Origin: Nesterenkonia alba DSM 19423
GTDB taxonomy: Bacteria; Actinomycetota; Actinomycetes; Actinomycetales; Micrococcaceae
Assembly: GCF_000421745.1 (NCBI RefSeq)
Contig: NZ_ATXP01000004.1
Coordinates: 155,402 to 219,401, forward strand
Direction: 5' to 3'
DNA length: 64,000 nucleotides
A program made the position numbers and the translations under genes. This document shows, piece after piece, positions 1 through 10,024 of the stretch (positions are counted from its first letter, which is position 1; each line of letters starts with the position of its first letter). The notes under the pieces were generated by a model, which saw nothing but the letters and a program-made list of their open reading frames with translations, searched no databases and was not told the origin of the DNA.

Positions 1-656
1 CGGTGGCCGCCTTGGCCGGTCTGGGTTTCGTGGTCATCACCACGGTCGGTATCTATGCCGCCACCGACTTCGAAGTGACCCCGAGCGCCATTATTGGCTT
101 CCTCACCATCCTTTCGTACGCCCTGTACGACACGATGGTGGTCTTCGATAAGATCCGTGAGAACCTCGAGCCGCTTCACGATCAGAAGGATCAAACCTTC
201 GCCGAACGAGTCAACCTCGCGGTGAACCAGACCCTGGTTCGCTCGGTGAACACCTCTGTGGTCGGCATCCTGCCCGTGGGATCGATTCTGTTTATCGGTG
301 CTGGTCTCCTCGGTGCGGGCACGCTACGGGATATTGCCCTGGCCCTGTTCACCGGCATCATCGTTGGCACGATTGCCACGATCTTCGTTCAGGCACCGTT
401 GTATGCGTTCATGCGTCGGCGGGATCCGGCCATCCGCGAACATACCGAGGAAGTGCTCCGGTTGCGTCAAGAGCGTGGCATCGGCACAGTGACCCACTCC
501 GGTACCCCCTTGGATGAGAACGGCAAGCCGATTCCGTTCCCCCCGTTGCCCGAGCCTGAGATTGATGAGGACGAGGCCGAAGATGAAGGCATCCCGGATT
601 GGGATGCACTCATCGTGGCGGAGTCGGTCGGAGGCGACGACGAACGGCGATCCTAA
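1..656 (+). CDS. secF: Protein translocase subunit SecF (5' part outside the window)
   Basis: Membrane component of the SecDF complex, which uses the proton gradient to help pull exported proteins through SecYEG. Only the C-terminal 217 residues are visible and the frame is open to the left edge. The conserved SecF stretch [15 protein letters not shown] lies near visible residue 40, followed by [11 protein letters not shown] and hydrophobic segments ending at [13 protein letters not shown]. The remaining roughly 75 residues form a Pro/Glu/Asp-rich cytoplasmic tail. secDF just upstream of rel is the usual actinobacterial order, so secD is expected just outside the window. The stop is 40 bases before the rel start. 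Confidence 0.95.
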   Translation, partial: VAALAGLGFVVITTVGIYAATDFEVTPSAIIGFLTILSYALYDTMVVFDKIRENLEPLHDQKDQTFAERVNLAVNQTLVRSVNTSVVGILPVGSILFIGAGLLGAGTLRDIALALFTGIIVGTIATIFVQAPLYAFMRRRDPAIREHTEEVLRLRQERGIGTVTHSGTPLDENGKPIPFPPLPEPEIDEDEAEDEGIPDWDALIVAESVGGDDERRS

Positions 657-681
657 GTCGGGAGTCGGGCCTGACCTCCAC

Positions 682-687
682 TACAAT
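682..687 (+). promoter_or_regulatory. -10 box of rel
   Basis: TACAAT lies nine bases before the rel ATG, so a transcript would start within two or three bases of the start codon. No good -35 hexamer is seen at 17 bases upstream. rel may therefore have its own promoter downstream of secF and be translated from a nearly leaderless mRNA. Confidence 0.5.
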
Positions 688-696
688 GGCCGCACC

Positions 697-3093
697 ATGA
701 CTGCTGACGACGGCGCCCCGGGCTCCCACACGGTGAGCTCTCCGCAGACGGCAGCGCCAGATGCTGCCGCCCAGAATGCGGCTGCCGCGGAACGGGCTTC
801 TGCGCCTCGTCGTCGTTCCCGTAGCGTGGGAACCCTGGCTGAATCGGGAGACTCTCCCTTGCTGGAGCCGCTGCTGCGTGCGGTGAAAGCTAACGGCGGC
901 CAGGAGGATCTGCCCCTGATCCGGCGGGCTTTCGACGTCGCCCATCACCATCATGCTGGGCAGAAGCGCAAATCCGGCGACCCATACATCACCCACCCTG
1001 TAGCGGTCGCCACGATACTGGCTGAACTCGGCCTCAATGGTCCGACGTTGGCGGCCGCTCTGCTGCATGACACCGTCGAGGACACTGACTACAGTCTCGA
1101 GGAACTCACCGACGATTTCGGTGAGGAAGTCGCCCTGCTCGTCGATGGCGTGACCAAGCTGGACAAGTTGAAGTTCGGCGACGCCGCCCAGGCGGAGACG
1201 GTCCGCAAGATGGTTCTGGCCATGGCCAAGGACATCCGCGTGCTGATGATTAAGCTCGCTGATCGACTCCACAATGCCCGCACCTGGCGGTATGTGCCCG
1301 CGGAGTCTAGTGCCCGCAAGGCCAAGGAGACTCTGGAGATCTTCTCTCCGTTGGCTCACCGGCTGGGGGTCAACACCATCAAATGGGAGCTGGAGGACCT
1401 CTCTTTCGCGGCACTGTACCCCAAGGTGTATGAAGAGATCGTCCGTCTGGTGGGTGACCGCACACCCCAGCGAGAGAAGTTCCTCTCTGAGGTGCGTGAG
1501 ACCATCGCCGAGGACCTCAATGAGGCCAATATTGCGGCCACGATCACCGGTCGGCCCAAACACTACTACTCGATCTACCAGAAGATGATCGTTCGCGGCA
1601 AAGAGTTCGACGACATCCACGACCTCATGGGGGTCCGGGTGCTCGTCGAGACAGTGCGGGACTGCTATGCAGCTCTTGGGGCACTGCACGCCCGCTGGTC
1701 GCCCTTGCCGGGGCGGTTCAAGGACTACATCGCGATGCCGAAGTTCAATATGTACCAGTCCCTGCACACTACGGTGCTGGGACCGGAGGGCAAACCGGTT
1801 GAAGTCCAGATCCGCACCTATGAGATGCACCGCCGGGCGGAATACGGTGTCGCTGCCCACTGGAAGTACAAGCAGGACGGCACCAGCGCTCAGAATGGGG
1901 CAAGCCAGCAGCTACCTGCGGGTTCGACTCCCCGAACCGCAACCCAGGAGTCCCAGGCCACCGCAGACATCGGGTGGCTGCGTTCGCTGGTGGACTGGCA
2001 ATCTGAGACCAAGGATCCTGACGAGTTCCTGGATTCCCTGCGGTATGAGATCAACGCCAAAGAGGTCTTCGTCTACACCCCCAAGGGTGAGGTCATCTCC
2101 CTGCCTGCCGGGGCAACCCCGGTGGACTTCGCCTACGCCATCCATACCGACGTCGGCCATAAGACCATCGGTGCGCGGGTGAATGGGAAACTCGTTCCGC
2201 TCAGCTCGGAACTGCAGCACGGCGATTGGGTGGAGATTTTCACCTCCAAAGCGGAGGGGGCCGGTCCTTCCAGCGACTGGTTGCAGTTCGTTCGTTCCCC
2301 GAGGGCGCGGAATAAGATCCGGCAGTGGTTCTCTAAGGAACGCCGTGAAGAGTCGATCGAACGCGGCAAGGAGATGCTGACCAAGGCCATCCGGAAATCG
2401 AACTTGCCGCTGCAGAAGGTGATGAACCCGGATGTGCTGCTGGCTGTGGCCCAGCAGCTGCACTACCAGGACATCTCGGCGCTATACGCGGGGGTGGGGG
2501 AGGAGCATGTCTCCACCCAGAACGTGATCGAGCACCTGCAGGATTTGCTCGCTCCTGATGAGGACGAAGAGTCTGAGGAGCACGACACCACTCCGATTAC
2601 CGCACCGCCGAGCAAGCCGGCCGAGTACTCGGATGCTGGTGTGGTGGTCAAAGGGGCAGGCAATGTCTTGGCCAAGCTGGCCCGATGTTGTACTCCGGTT
2701 CCCCCCGATGAGATCGAAGGTTTCGTCACGCGCGGGCAGGGTGTGTCAGTGCACCGGGCGGACTGTCGCAATGTCAAGCAGCTGCGTGAGGAGCCCGGCC
2801 GGCTGGTGGAGGTCGAATGGGCGCCGTCGAAATCCTCAGTGTTCTTGGTGGAGATCCAAGTCGAGGCTCTGGATCGGAAGTCTTTGCTCTCTGATGTGAC
2901 CCGCGTGCTCGCCGAATCCCAGGTCAATATTCTCTCCGCCACGGTGCACACCTCAAAGGACCGGGTGGCCATCTCACGGTTCAGCTTCGAAATGGGTGAC
3001 CCCCGCTACCTCAACCACGTGCTGAACTCAGTACGCCGTATCGACGGTGTGTACGACGTCTACCGCACCGTCGGTAAACGCCGCGAAACATAA
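697..3093 (+). CDS. rel: Bifunctional (p)ppGpp synthetase/hydrolase Rel (RelA/SpoT)
   Basis: Makes and degrades the stringent-response alarmone (p)ppGpp. The 798 residues show the full long-RSH layout. An HD hydrolase domain carries HDTVEDTD at residues 124-131. The synthetase domain has [10 protein letters not shown] at about residue 340; its RxKD signature is typical of bifunctional enzymes rather than synthetase-only RelA. A TGS domain starts near residue 455 (VFVYTPKGE) and a C-terminal ACT domain covers roughly residues 720-795. The frame is open upstream into secF, but ATG 697 is chosen because a -10 box sits just before it and upstream residues would overlap secF out of phase. The His/Ala/Arg-rich first 45 residues are poorly conserved in the family. 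The last 34 bases overlap the convergent gene. Confidence 0.96.
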   Translation: MTADDGAPGSHTVSSPQTAAPDAAAQNAAAAERASAPRRRSRSVGTLAESGDSPLLEPLLRAVKANGGQEDLPLIRRAFDVAHHHHAGQKRKSGDPYITHPVAVATILAELGLNGPTLAAALLHDTVEDTDYSLEELTDDFGEEVALLVDGVTKLDKLKFGDAAQAETVRKMVLAMAKDIRVLMIKLADRLHNARTWRYVPAESSARKAKETLEIFSPLAHRLGVNTIKWELEDLSFAALYPKVYEEIVRLVGDRTPQREKFLSEVRETIAEDLNEANIAATITGRPKHYYSIYQKMIVRGKEFDDIHDLMGVRVLVETVRDCYAALGALHARWSPLPGRFKDYIAMPKFNMYQSLHTTVLGPEGKPVEVQIRTYEMHRRAEYGVAAHWKYKQDGTSAQNGASQQLPAGSTPRTATQESQATADIGWLRSLVDWQSETKDPDEFLDSLRYEINAKEVFVYTPKGEVISLPAGATPVDFAYAIHTDVGHKTIGARVNGKLVPLSSELQHGDWVEIFTSKAEGAGPSSDWLQFVRSPRARNKIRQWFSKERREESIERGKEMLTKAIRKSNLPLQKVMNPDVLLAVAQQLHYQDISALYAGVGEEHVSTQNVIEHLQDLLAPDEDEESEEHDTTPITAPPSKPAEYSDAGVVVKGAGNVLAKLARCCTPVPPDEIEGFVTRGQGVSVHRADCRNVKQLREEPGRLVEVEWAPSKSSVFLVEIQVEALDRKSLLSDVTRVLAESQVNILSATVHTSKDRVAISRFSFEMGDPRYLNHVLNSVRRIDGVYDVYRTVGKRRET

Positions 3094-3758
3094 CTCAGCG
3101 TCTCTTCAGCCCGTTGGGCTCGCTGGGGGAGTCGGTGCTCAGAGCGCACACTGCGCGCCGCGACTCGGTGCGCCAGATCTGTGGTGTTCATGCCGGTACG
3201 CTCCAGCAGCACGTGTAGGAGATGACGACGACGCCGCATCGGCTCGTCTTCATGCGTCTGTTTCACAGCGTCGAGCGCTACCGAACACCCAGAGACCCCC
3301 ACACCCAGGAAAAGATCCTCCATGGTGCGCTCCAGGGTGGTTACTGAGACGGTTCCCACTCGGGTATGGGCCTGTCGCGGCAAGGGGACCTGGTGAATCT
3401 GCCACAGGGTGGGTTCGCTGAGATTCGGCCGACGGAAAAGACCGTCTGTGGTGACGTGGACTCTAGCTGGTGCCCGCCCACCCAGGTGCACCCACGCCGC
3501 GGTTTCCCCACATAACGTGCCGTGGGCACGTAATACATGGTTGAGCAGACTCGCTGCTGCCTCCGCCCGGGCCACTGGTGGGGTGCAGGCCCCGCGGGGA
3601 ACCCACACATCGGCGATCACCCGGTGAAGAACCCCCTGGCTTTCGAGCACCTGGAGCTCTTCCGCTGTGAACGGTCGGCCGGGTCGGTAAGTCGCCACAG
3701 CGCGGTCAGGGGAGGGAGAAACTGCCGAAGCGGGGCGCCGGTGGATTGTGGTGTTCAT
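3060..3758 (-). CDS. AbiEi-like antitoxin-family protein
   Basis: A 232-residue protein resembling the actinobacterial proteins annotated as type IV toxin-antitoxin AbiEi family antitoxins. The N-terminal half has [25 protein letters not shown], like the small winged-helix part of that family. A central segment [23 protein letters not shown] is characteristic of these proteins. ATG 3758 is preferred over the upstream ATG at 3794, which would add 12 residues without family character. No AbiEii-type nucleotidyltransferase toxin is adjacent, so it is probably not a working toxin-antitoxin pair. It converges on rel with a 34-base tail-to-tail overlap. The family call is from pattern recognition only. 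Confidence 0.6.
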   Translation of the reverse strand: MNTTIHRRPASAVSPSPDRAVATYRPGRPFTAEELQVLESQGVLHRVIADVWVPRGACTPPVARAEAAASLLNHVLRAHGTLCGETAAWVHLGGRAPARVHVTTDGLFRRPNLSEPTLWQIHQVPLPRQAHTRVGTVSVTTLERTMEDLFLGVGVSGCSVALDAVKQTHEDEPMRRRRHLLHVLLERTGMNTTDLAHRVAARSVRSEHRLPQRAQRAEETLSYVSRRLPTVR

Positions 3759-3847
3759 AGCAGTAGGGTGACCAGGGGCCCGCACCGGGTGCAAGAGGGT
3801 CCGGACCGGTTGTGGAAAACGCCCGGTACCGTCGAGGAAGCAAGCGA

Positions 3848-4342
3848 TCAGGCCCCGGAGGGAAAGCCAGTGACGGGAACTCCTGGTTCGGTGCCCTGGG
3901 CTGCGCGGGTCTCCAAAGCCTGCGTGAGAATCTCCACCGCGGCCGCCTGGTCAATCCGGTCCCGCTGATCACGAGACTCCACGCCCGCCTGGCGCATCTT
4001 CCCCGCCGCGGAGACTGTGGAGAGCCGCTCATCCACCAGCCGGACCTCGGTCCCCAGACCAGCTTCCTGCAGCCGGACAGCCAACTGGTCAGCGTATTGG
4101 CGGGCCTTCTGCGTGGAGAGGGTCTCCTCCCCGGAGAGGGAGATCGGCAGTCCGACGTAAATGACCTGCGCCGCCCGATCGGCGGCGATCCGGGTGAGCA
4201 TGCGCAGGTCGGATCCCCGATTGGGGTCCCGCCGCAAGGTCATTACCGGGGTGGCTAGTAAGGCATCGGGATCCGATGCCGCCAGTCCGACACGTGCCTC
4301 ACCGACATCAACCCCCAGCCGGACTCCGGCACGAGCACTCAT
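3848..4342 (-). CDS. ruvX: Putative pre-16S rRNA nuclease / Holliday junction resolvase (YqgF)
   Basis: YqgF/RuvX family RNase H-fold nuclease, implicated in processing the 5' end of 16S rRNA and historically called a Holliday junction resolvase. The 164 residues include the N-terminal RLGVDVGEARVGLAASD (first acidic residue), VIYVGLPISLSGEE and LVDERLSTVSA, with a final conserved Asp in RIDQAAAVEIL. Length fits the family. Its ATG overlaps the alaS TGA as ATGA, so it is translationally coupled to alaS. The mltG and aro genes that often follow ruvX in related genera are not here; an AbiEi-like gene and rel follow instead. Confidence 0.93.
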   Translation of the reverse strand: MSARAGVRLGVDVGEARVGLAASDPDALLATPVMTLRRDPNRGSDLRMLTRIAADRAAQVIYVGLPISLSGEETLSTQKARQYADQLAVRLQEAGLGTEVRLVDERLSTVSAAGKMRQAGVESRDQRDRIDQAAAVEILTQALETRAAQGTEPGVPVTGFPSGA

Positions 4343-7035
4343 CGGCGCGAACGCACCGCCGTGACGATCGCATCGAGAGCTGCTGGAATCTGTTGGGGAT
4401 CCTGGCCGCCCCCCTGAGCGAGGTCCGGTTTGCCGCCTCCACCGCCGCCGAGGATCTGCGTAGCGGTCTTGACCAGATCACCAGCGGAGACTCCCTCTTC
4501 GCGGGCCTGCTCGGTAGTCCCCACCACGATCACCGGTCGGGACTTCGATTCTCCGGCCACCGCCACCACAGCAGCACGGCTACCGAAACGTCCGCGTAGG
4601 TCCATCACCAGCTGGCGCAGGTCCCCGCCTTCAGCCTCCCCGGCGTTGTGAGCCAGCACGGAGATGCCGTCGGCGTCGACGGCCTCATCGACCAGCCGGG
4701 CAGCTGAGGCGCGCAACTGCTCGGCGCGTAGCCGCTGAAGTTCCCGTTCAGTTTCCTTGAGCTTTTGCAGTGTGGAGGCGATCCGGTCGGGGACCTGGTC
4801 TGCTGGGACCTTCAGCATCTCTGTGAGCTGGTTGACCAGTGTCCGTTCGGCCGCGAAGTGTTTGAAAGCATCCAAACCGACCAGTGCCTCAACACGCCGG
4901 TTGCCAGCCCCTACCGAGGATTCCGACAGCAGCGCCAGGGTGCCGATCTCCGCTGTGGAGTCCACATGGGTGCCCCCGCAGAGTTCGCGGGACCATTCAC
5001 CATTCATCTCCACGACCCGGACCCGTTCGCCGTATTTCTCACCGAAGAGCATCATCGCTCCCATGGCTTGAGCGTCTTCCAGGGACATCACCATAGTTTC
5101 AACCTCATGGTTGTCCCGGATCGCCAGATTGGAGATCTCTTCGAGTTCCTGACGTGCCCCCGGGGAGAGGGCGTCGTCGTGAGTGAAGTCAAAGCGTAGA
5201 TACCCCTCCTTGTTGAAGGAGCCTGCCTGCACCGCCTCAGGGCCAAGAACATCGTGCAAGGCCGCATGGATGATGTGGGTGGCCGAGTGAGCCTTCTGAG
5301 CATCCAGGCGCCGCCGCACATCAATGGTGCTCAACGCTTGGGCACCCACGTGCACCTCCCCGGAGAGCACCCGACCCCGATGGATTGATAGCCCCCCGAT
5401 GGGGGACTGCACATCGGTGATCTCCAGGGTGAAACCATCCCCGGTAATGCGGCCGGTGTCCGGAGCCTGCCCGCCGGCTTCGGCATAAAACGGGGTGGCA
5501 TCGAGGACCACTTCGATCTGCTCACCGGCCGAGGCGCGGTCCCGCAACTGGCCATCGACCAGAAGGCCCCGAATACGGGACTCCGTGGTGTGTTCGGTAT
5601 ACCCGGTGAAGTGAGTCGGCTGACCAGCCAGTAGCTGCCGGTAAATCTCCGTGTCGGCGTGACCGGACTTCTTGCCCTGAGCATCGGCGCGGGCGCGCTG
5701 GCGCTGCTCGGCCATCAGCTCACGGAAGGTCTCTTGGTCCACTTCGACGCCGGCTTCTTCGGCCATCTCCAAGGTGAGGTCAATGGGGAAGCCATAGGTA
5801 TCGTGCAAAGCAAAGGCGTCATCGCCGGAGAGCCGCCCGCCAGAGCGCTTGGCCTCGGTCACCGCGGTCTCCAGGCGCTGAGTGCCCGCGGAGATGGTCC
5901 GCAAGAAAGCCTGTTCCTCTTTGACCGCCACTTGGTGGATCGTGCCGAAGTTCGTCTCGACCTCCGGGTAGACGCCCTTCATTGCGTCCTTAGAAACAGT
6001 GATGAGGTCGCCGAAGACCGGCTCTTCCACTCCGAGCAGGCGCATACCGAGGATGACCCGCCGAATGAGTCGGCGCAGGATGAATCCACCCCCTTCGTTC
6101 GAGGGGCGGACACCGTCACTAATGAGCATCAGTGCACTGCGGGTGTGATCGGCCACCATGCGCAGACGCACGTCATGGGAATGATTCGGGTCCGAGGGAT
6201 CCTCCGTGGAGGTGTACGTCACCCCGGCCAGTTCCGCAGCACGGTCCAGAACCGGGCGCACCTGGTCGGTTTCATACATGTTCTCCACGCCCTGGAGAAC
6301 CATCGCCAGACGCTCCAGGCCGAGGCCAGTATCGATGTTCTTGTTCTCTAGCGGACCGGCGACCTCAAAATCCGACTTCGAGTGGACTGCAGAAAGCCGG
6401 TACTGCATGAAGACCAGGTTCCAGATCTCCACGTAGCGGTCCTCATCCGCCGCCGGACCGCCTTCGGCGCCATAGGCGGGACCGCGATCGTAGTAGATCT
6501 CCGAACACGGGCCACCGGGACCGGGTTGACCGGTGTTCCAGTAATTATCCTCCGGGCCGAACCGTTGGATGCGCTCAGCGGGCACGCCCACAGTCTCGCG
6601 CCAGATCTCGTACGCTTCGTCGTCGTGCTCATATACGGTGACCCAGAGCCGGTCCGGATCGAGTCCGTAGCCGCGTAAACCAGTTGCAGGGTCCCCCTCC
6701 ACTGGTGTGGTCAGCAGCTCCCAGGCCATCGGGATGGCCGTTTCTTTGAAGTAGTCCCCGAAGCTGAAGTTCCCGCACATCTGGAAAAACGTCCCGTGGC
6801 GGGCGGTCTTGCCGACCTCTTCGATGTCCTCAGTGCGGATGCACTTCTGCACAGAGACCGCCCGGGAATACGGGGGAGTCTCGACGCCGGTGAAGTACGG
6901 AATAAACGGCACCATGCCGGCGATGGTGAACAGCAAAGAGGGTTCGGAGGAGACCAATGACGCCGAGGGCACCTTCGTATGCCCCTTGGCCTCGAAATAG
7001 TCGTACCAGGTGCGGGTGATCTCCTCGGACTTCAC
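4339..7035 (-). CDS. alaS: Alanine--tRNA ligase
   Basis: Class II aminoacyl-tRNA synthetase charging tRNA-Ala, with built-in editing of mischarged Ser and Gly. The 898 residues contain the catalytic core from KGHTKVPSASLVSSEPSLL, then the editing domain with its zinc ligands HxxxH at residues 587/591 and CGGTH at 686/690. The C-terminal DHHA1 domain ends with a Gly-rich GGGGGGKPDL segment. The start is GTG 7035, because GGAGG lies five bases upstream of it; the alternative ATG 7056 would place that Shine-Dalgarno inside the gene and adds residues absent from the family. It overlaps ruvX by four bases. Confidence 0.97.
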   Translation of the reverse strand: MKSEEITRTWYDYFEAKGHTKVPSASLVSSEPSLLFTIAGMVPFIPYFTGVETPPYSRAVSVQKCIRTEDIEEVGKTARHGTFFQMCGNFSFGDYFKETAIPMAWELLTTPVEGDPATGLRGYGLDPDRLWVTVYEHDDEAYEIWRETVGVPAERIQRFGPEDNYWNTGQPGPGGPCSEIYYDRGPAYGAEGGPAADEDRYVEIWNLVFMQYRLSAVHSKSDFEVAGPLENKNIDTGLGLERLAMVLQGVENMYETDQVRPVLDRAAELAGVTYTSTEDPSDPNHSHDVRLRMVADHTRSALMLISDGVRPSNEGGGFILRRLIRRVILGMRLLGVEEPVFGDLITVSKDAMKGVYPEVETNFGTIHQVAVKEEQAFLRTISAGTQRLETAVTEAKRSGGRLSGDDAFALHDTYGFPIDLTLEMAEEAGVEVDQETFRELMAEQRQRARADAQGKKSGHADTEIYRQLLAGQPTHFTGYTEHTTESRIRGLLVDGQLRDRASAGEQIEVVLDATPFYAEAGGQAPDTGRITGDGFTLEITDVQSPIGGLSIHRGRVLSGEVHVGAQALSTIDVRRRLDAQKAHSATHIIHAALHDVLGPEAVQAGSFNKEGYLRFDFTHDDALSPGARQELEEISNLAIRDNHEVETMVMSLEDAQAMGAMMLFGEKYGERVRVVEMNGEWSRELCGGTHVDSTAEIGTLALLSESSVGAGNRRVEALVGLDAFKHFAAERTLVNQLTEMLKVPADQVPDRIASTLQKLKETERELQRLRAEQLRASAARLVDEAVDADGISVLAHNAGEAEGGDLRQLVMDLRGRFGSRAAVVAVAGESKSRPVIVVGTTEQAREEGVSAGDLVKTATQILGGGGGGKPDLAQGGGQDPQQIPAALDAIVTAVRSRR

Positions 7036-7116
7036 CGATTCCTCCAGATCTTGCATCAGCGCGTCAACGCCGGGTCAGGCGCCCGGACAAGTCTACTGTG
7101 GGCTATGAAACAGCGA

Positions 7117-7148
7117 ACCCGCCGTGCCCGATCAAGGCGACGGCGGGT
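7117..7148. terminator. Hairpin terminator after rpsD
   Basis: The arms ACCCGCCGT (7117-7125) and ACGGCGGGT (7140-7148) form a nine-base stem with further pairing possible inside the loop. It lies 20 bases beyond the rpsD stop in the rpsD direction. The T-tract is weak, so it may be only partly effective and could let some transcription into alaS. Confidence 0.65.
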
Positions 7149-7168
7149 CCGATGTCGAACACCTGGAA

Positions 7169-7801
7169 TCAGCGAGCGTAGTACTCGACGACCAGCTGCT
7201 CTTCGCAGGTCACGGGAACTTCGGACCGCTCGGGCTTACGCACCAGGGTGGCCTGCAACTTCTCCAGGTCCACACTGAGGTAGCCGGGAACGTCCGGCAG
7301 GACCTCCTGGTGAGCACCGGCGGCGGCGATCTGGAACGGCTCGAACTTCTCGCTGCGTTCGTGCACGTGGATCATCTGCCCCGGCTTGACGCGGTACGAG
7401 GGACGGTCCACGCGCTTGCCGTTGACCAGGATGTGGCGGTGCACCACAAACTGGCGGGCCTGAGCGATCGTGCGAGCGAATCCAGCGCGCAGCACCAAGG
7501 CGTCCAGGCGGGACTCCAACAGCTCGATGAGGTTCTCACCGGTCAGCCCCTCGGACTGACGCTTGGCTTCCTCGTAGTAGCGCAGCATCTGGGACTCGCG
7601 GATACCGTACTGAGCGCGCAGCTTCTGCTTCTCCCGCAGACGCACCGCGTAGTCGGAGTCGGTGCGACGCCGGGTGCGGCCGTGCTGGCCCGGACCGTAA
7701 GGACGCCGGTCGAGGTACTTCTGGGCCTTGGGAGTCAGGGCCACGCCGAGCGCGCGCGAGGCCTTGACGGTCCGCCGAGCCCGCAAAGGAGTCTTAGGCA
7801 T
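7169..7801 (-). CDS. rpsD: 30S ribosomal protein S4
   Basis: Primary 16S rRNA-binding protein that nucleates assembly of the 30S body. The 210 residues show the S4 N-terminal region (LTPKAQKYLDRRPYGPGQHG) and the S4 RNA-binding domain (SRLDALVLRAGFARTIAQARQFVVHRHILVNGKRVD). No zinc-binding Cys cluster is present, the usual state for the C-minus form. ATG 7801 is chosen over 7831 because AGAAAGAG precedes it and the protein then has the usual length. It stands alone rather than in the alpha operon, as is common in actinobacteria, and has a long leader upstream. Confidence 0.96.
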   Translation of the reverse strand: MPKTPLRARRTVKASRALGVALTPKAQKYLDRRPYGPGQHGRTRRRTDSDYAVRLREKQKLRAQYGIRESQMLRYYEEAKRQSEGLTGENLIELLESRLDALVLRAGFARTIAQARQFVVHRHILVNGKRVDRPSYRVKPGQMIHVHERSEKFEPFQIAAAGAHQEVLPDVPGYLSVDLEKLQATLVRKPERSEVPVTCEEQLVVEYYAR

Positions 7802-8059
7802 TGTGTCTCTTTCTGCTTGACGAAGCGGCATCGTGTTGATTCATCCGTGGATGGCAGTGACATCCACGGCTCCTGGCCTCCGCCGCCCCGGGCACGGAGA
7901 GACCCAGCTGCCGATTGCTGGGGGACTGCGGTACCGGTGTTGAATCAGGGCGTCTCATGGGCACACCGGTCCTGCCAGACAGCAGACCAGTCTACGCTAT
8001 GCACTCTGTGTTATTCCAGTCCGTTGAGGGGGTCGCGTGGGCGCCCCTGCGTGTAGACC
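7802..8059 (-). promoter_or_regulatory. rpsD promoter and long structured leader
   Basis: This 258-base gap holds a candidate -10 box TAGACT (complement of 7989-7994), giving an rpsD leader of about 180 bases. The leader contains a perfect nine-base hairpin, CCGTGGATG (7845-7853) against CATCCACGG (7861-7869), about 45 bases before the rpsD ATG. S4 represses its own synthesis in several bacteria by binding structured leaders, so an autoregulatory role is possible but is inference. No other gene is seen here. Confidence 0.45.
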
Positions 8060-8869
8060 TCAGCCTCGGAGGGCTTTGCGGTCCGGGCGGACGCGGTAAG
8101 GATCCACACCCTTGGGGATGGGCGGACGCACTGCCGGGAGTGCGGAGAGGCGCTGCTCAACAGCGTGGACCTCATGCTTCGTCAGAGATTTGTCCAGCTT
8201 CTTAATGTGCTTGGTCAGCTGCGGCAGGGGCACCTGACCTTCGGCACGACCCACGTGGACCACGTGAACCGGGACCCCGGTGTTCTTCAAAATGGGGGAG
8301 AGGCGCTTCTGCGTGCGGGAGGCCAACTTCTTCACCCGGTTGGGCGGGCCCTCGGTAATGAGAATGACGCCGGGCTTGCCGATCACCCGGAAGACCGAAT
8401 CCTGGGTCTTGGGGTCCATGGCTACGGGTTCTTCGGTGATGATCCACCCGCGGCGCAGGGTGTTCAGTGCTGCAACGGCAGCCCCCGGGCGTCCCTCGAT
8501 GCGGTGGAAGGCCGCTTTCTGCGCACGCCGGTTCATCACGATCATGGCCCCGAGCAAAGCCGAAGGCAGGGCCACCAGCAGACCGGTGATCCAGTTCAGC
8601 AGCACGGTAAACAGCACGAACGTCACGGTGAAGGCCACCAGCGCGGCCAGCGCCATCCACCACCCGATGTTCGGGTCGTAGGTGCGGGTCATATTGAAGA
8701 CCTGCTTGATGCGGGAGAAGAACCCGTCACCTGAGCCGGACTTCTTCTTGGCCTTCTTGCGCGCCTTAGCCTCAGCCTTGTCGCGCTTGCGCTGCTCCTT
8801 GAGCTTCTTCAGCTCTGCCTTGGCTTCCTCCTTGGAGGAAACCTGGGGGGTACTCGACTTCGCTGCCAT
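8060..8869 (-). CDS. DUF4191 family membrane protein
   Basis: A 269-residue actinobacterial protein of unknown function typically encoded beside lipA. The first 45 residues are strongly charged and Lys/Ala-rich (KAEAKARKKAKKKSG), likely a cytoplasmic coiled or tail region. Two membrane segments follow near residues 70-110 (WWMALAALVAFTVTFVLFTV and WITGLLVALPSALLGAMIV), then a soluble domain containing RRGWIITEEPVAMDPKTQD and GKPGVILITEGP. The Shine-Dalgarno is weak (GGGGG four bases before ATG). It is 51 bases downstream of lipA on the same strand, so it is probably co-transcribed with lipB-lipA. Confidence 0.85.
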   Translation of the reverse strand: MAAKSSTPQVSSKEEAKAELKKLKEQRKRDKAEAKARKKAKKKSGSGDGFFSRIKQVFNMTRTYDPNIGWWMALAALVAFTVTFVLFTVLLNWITGLLVALPSALLGAMIVMNRRAQKAAFHRIEGRPGAAVAALNTLRRGWIITEEPVAMDPKTQDSVFRVIGKPGVILITEGPPNRVKKLASRTQKRLSPILKNTGVPVHVVHVGRAEGQVPLPQLTKHIKKLDKSLTKHEVHAVEQRLSALPAVRPPIPKGVDPYRVRPDRKALRG

Positions 8870-8920
8870 GATGCCCCCAGCCTACCGGAGATGTGCCGGG
8901 GAATCTCCTCGCCACCCGGC

Positions 8921-9997
8921 TCAGAAACCGGCTGCGACCAGGGTCGAGGCCTCCTGCTTGGTCTGACCGGAGGGTTCAATGTGGGACAGCTCCTCAGGAA
9001 TGGGCCAGCCCTTCTTCTGCATCGCCTTGGCCCAGAGGGAACCGGCACGGTAGGAGGAGCGCACCAAGGGGCCGGACATCACACCGAGGAAACCGATCTC
9101 TTCGGCCTCCTGAGAGATCTCCATAAACTCTTGGGGCTTGACCCAGCGATCCACTGGCAGGTGGCGGGGAGTGGGCCGTAGGTACTGGGTGATGGTCAGC
9201 AGGTCACAGCCGGCCTCGTGGAGGTCGCGCAACGCTTCGGAGATCTCCTCTCGGGTCTCGCCCATCCCCAGGATCAGATTCGATTTGGTAATCATCCCGT
9301 GCTGACGGCCCTGGGTGAGCACATCAAGGGAGCGCTCGTAGCGGAATGCCGGACGGATCCGGCGGAAGATGCGCGGCACCGTTTCCACATTGTGCGCGAA
9401 GACTTCCGGGTTGGCCTCACAGATGCCGGCGATGTTTTCCTCCTTGCCGGAGAAGTCCGGGATGAGGATTTCGACGCCGGTGCCTGGGTTCAACTCGTGA
9501 ATCTTCCGGATGGTCTCAGCGTAGAGCCAGACTCCTTCATCGGGAAGGTCATCGCGGGCCACACCGGTGACCGTGGCGTAGCGCAGCTGCATCTCCCGCA
9601 CAGATTCAGCCACTTGTAAGGGTTCGGCCTCATCAAGCGCGGCGGGACGGCCAGTGTCGATTTCGCAGAAGTCACACCGCCGGGTGCAGGCGGAGCCACC
9701 GATGAGGAACGTAGCCTCGCGGTCTTCCCAGCACTCGAAGATGTTCGGGCAGCCAGCTTCCTCGCAGACGGTGTGCAGGCCCTTAGAGCCCACCCGTTTC
9801 TTCATCTCGGCGAACTCGGGACCCATTTTGACTTTGGTACGCATCCACTCGGGTTTGCGCTCGACCGGCACCGCGGCGTTCTTCGCCTCGACGCGAAGCA
9901 TTCGCCGGCCTTCGGGGGCCACATTGGTGGACCGGGAACCGCTTCCGGCGCCGCAGCCACCTGCAGCCGGTGCCTGGTCGATGAGCTGGTCAGTCAT
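8921..9997 (-). CDS. lipA: Lipoyl synthase
   Basis: Radical SAM enzyme that inserts two sulfurs into protein-bound octanoate to make lipoate, acting after LipB. The 358 residues carry both cluster motifs: auxiliary-cluster cysteines 78, 83 and 89 ([12 protein letters not shown]) and radical-SAM cysteines 104, 108 and 111 (CTRRCDFC). The conserved LVRSSYRAG is near the C-terminus. A Gly/Ser/Cys-rich N-terminal extension of about 30 residues is not part of the usual fold. It is 27 bases downstream of lipB and upstream of the DUF4191 gene. The cofactor it makes is carried by SucB, encoded about 2.4 kb away. Confidence 0.96.
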   Translation of the reverse strand: MTDQLIDQAPAAGGCGAGSGSRSTNVAPEGRRMLRVEAKNAAVPVERKPEWMRTKVKMGPEFAEMKKRVGSKGLHTVCEEAGCPNIFECWEDREATFLIGGSACTRRCDFCEIDTGRPAALDEAEPLQVAESVREMQLRYATVTGVARDDLPDEGVWLYAETIRKIHELNPGTGVEILIPDFSGKEENIAGICEANPEVFAHNVETVPRIFRRIRPAFRYERSLDVLTQGRQHGMITKSNLILGMGETREEISEALRDLHEAGCDLLTITQYLRPTPRHLPVDRWVKPQEFMEISQEAEEIGFLGVMSGPLVRSSYRAGSLWAKAMQKKGWPIPEELSHIEPSGQTKQEASTLVAAGF

Positions 9998-10024
9998 GTG
10001 GAAATGCCTTCCTTGGCCGGGGGC

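Noticed and set aside
610..1860. Minus-strand 416-residue open frame opposite rel
   Set aside because: Shadow of a high-GC coding region; rel is a clear match on the other strand over its full length.
3060..3758. Complete type IV toxin-antitoxin module
   Set aside because: Only an AbiEi-like partner is present; neighbours are rel and ruvX, with no nucleotidyltransferase toxin.
7124..8056. Plus-strand 310-residue open frame across rpsD
   Set aside because: Antisense shadow of the ribosomal protein S4 gene and its leader.
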